A model generated the notes under the pieces. It saw nothing but the letters and a program-made list of their open reading frames with translations, did not search any database and was not told the origin of the DNA. 14,411 nt of DNA. Source: Betaproteobacteria bacterium HGW-Betaproteobacteria-8 (GTDB taxonomy: Bacteria; Pseudomonadota; Gammaproteobacteria; Burkholderiales; Methylophilaceae). Shown piece by piece: positions 14,342-14,411 of this stretch (its first letter is position 1; each line of letters opens with the position of its first letter). The DNA is taken from NCBI GenBank assembly GCA_002842135.1, contig PHCD01000042.1, positions 1-14,411 on the forward strand, read 5' to 3'. The position numbers and the translations under genes were made by a program.

Positions 14342-14411
14342 GGGAGATTAGCTCAGTTGGTAGAGCAGCGGACTCTTAATCCGTTTGTCCGGGGTTCGAC
14401 CCCCCGATCTC
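14342..14411 (+). tRNA. tRNA-Lys (anticodon CTT), 3' end cut by window edge
   Basis: The cloverleaf folds cleanly. The 5' acceptor strand is GGGAGAT, and the D stem is GCTC/GAGC with loop AGTTGGTA. The anticodon stem GCGGA/TCCGT encloses loop CTCTTAA with anticodon CTT at 14375-14377, decoding AAG. The T stem CGGGG/CCCCG encloses TTCGACC. The 3' acceptor strand is visible as ATCTC, so two pairing bases, the discriminator and any CCA lie beyond the window. Confidence 0.95.

Overview
The window looks like ordinary chromosome from a betaproteobacterium, most likely in or near the Nitrosomonadales/Methylophilales/Gallionellales group. This rests on the block glyA - tfoX-like - nrdR - small membrane protein - ribD - tatD family, on GC-rich codon use in most genes, and on close relatives of pyrF, mtnA, iscX, algC and pgm. 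The genus cannot be named from the sequence alone. There is no CRISPR array, transposase, integrase, prophage or toxin cassette.

Layout from left to right. (1) The 3' part of pyrF (+) faces a small secreted protein (-). (2) An AT-rich stretch of about 1.1 kb (about 1130-2240) holds a lone membrane/coiled-coil protein of unknown function. Its natural 3' end appears to be thrown out of frame by one missing base in an A run. (3) mtnA and a FucA-like class II aldolase (-) overlap by 4 bp. Together they look like the middle and end of a methylthioadenosine / 5'-deoxyadenosine salvage route ending in an aldolase (the 'DHAP shunt'), not the classical mtnB-mtnC-mtnD pathway. (4) A 320-bp spacer holds a tight cluster of DnaA-box-like 9-mers beside a very AT-rich tract with two inverted repeats. 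(5) A compact minus-strand operon follows: glyA, a TfoX C-terminal-domain protein, nrdR, a BamE-like-fold membrane protein, ribD and a YjjV-type TatD hydrolase, with gaps of 3 to 29 nt. (6) A 425-bp divergent regulatory region holds operator-like repeats upstream of glyA, an intrinsic terminator on the plus strand that ends no known gene (candidate small RNA or leader), and 17-bp-period repeats directly upstream of a TATAAT box. (7) Plus-strand genes follow: an old-yellow-enzyme family flavoprotein, iscX, an AlgC-type phosphomannomutase/phosphoglucomutase, and a membrane-anchored retropepsin-like aspartic protease. (8) A palindromic bidirectional terminator separates these from a convergent PGM1-type pgm (-). 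(9) The window ends inside a tRNA-Lys(CTT) gene with a clear sigma-70 promoter.

The genes serve core metabolism: UMP synthesis (pyrF), one-carbon supply (glyA), control of dNTP synthesis (nrdR), riboflavin (ribD), SAM by-product salvage (mtnA plus aldolase), Fe-S assembly (iscX) and hexose-phosphate interconversion (algC and pgm). I did not find a convincing new defence or mobile system. The best leads are the mtnA-aldolase pair, the frameshifted AT-rich island gene, the DnaA-box cluster, the orphan terminator upstream of the flavoprotein gene, and the pentapeptide-repeat tail of NrdR.
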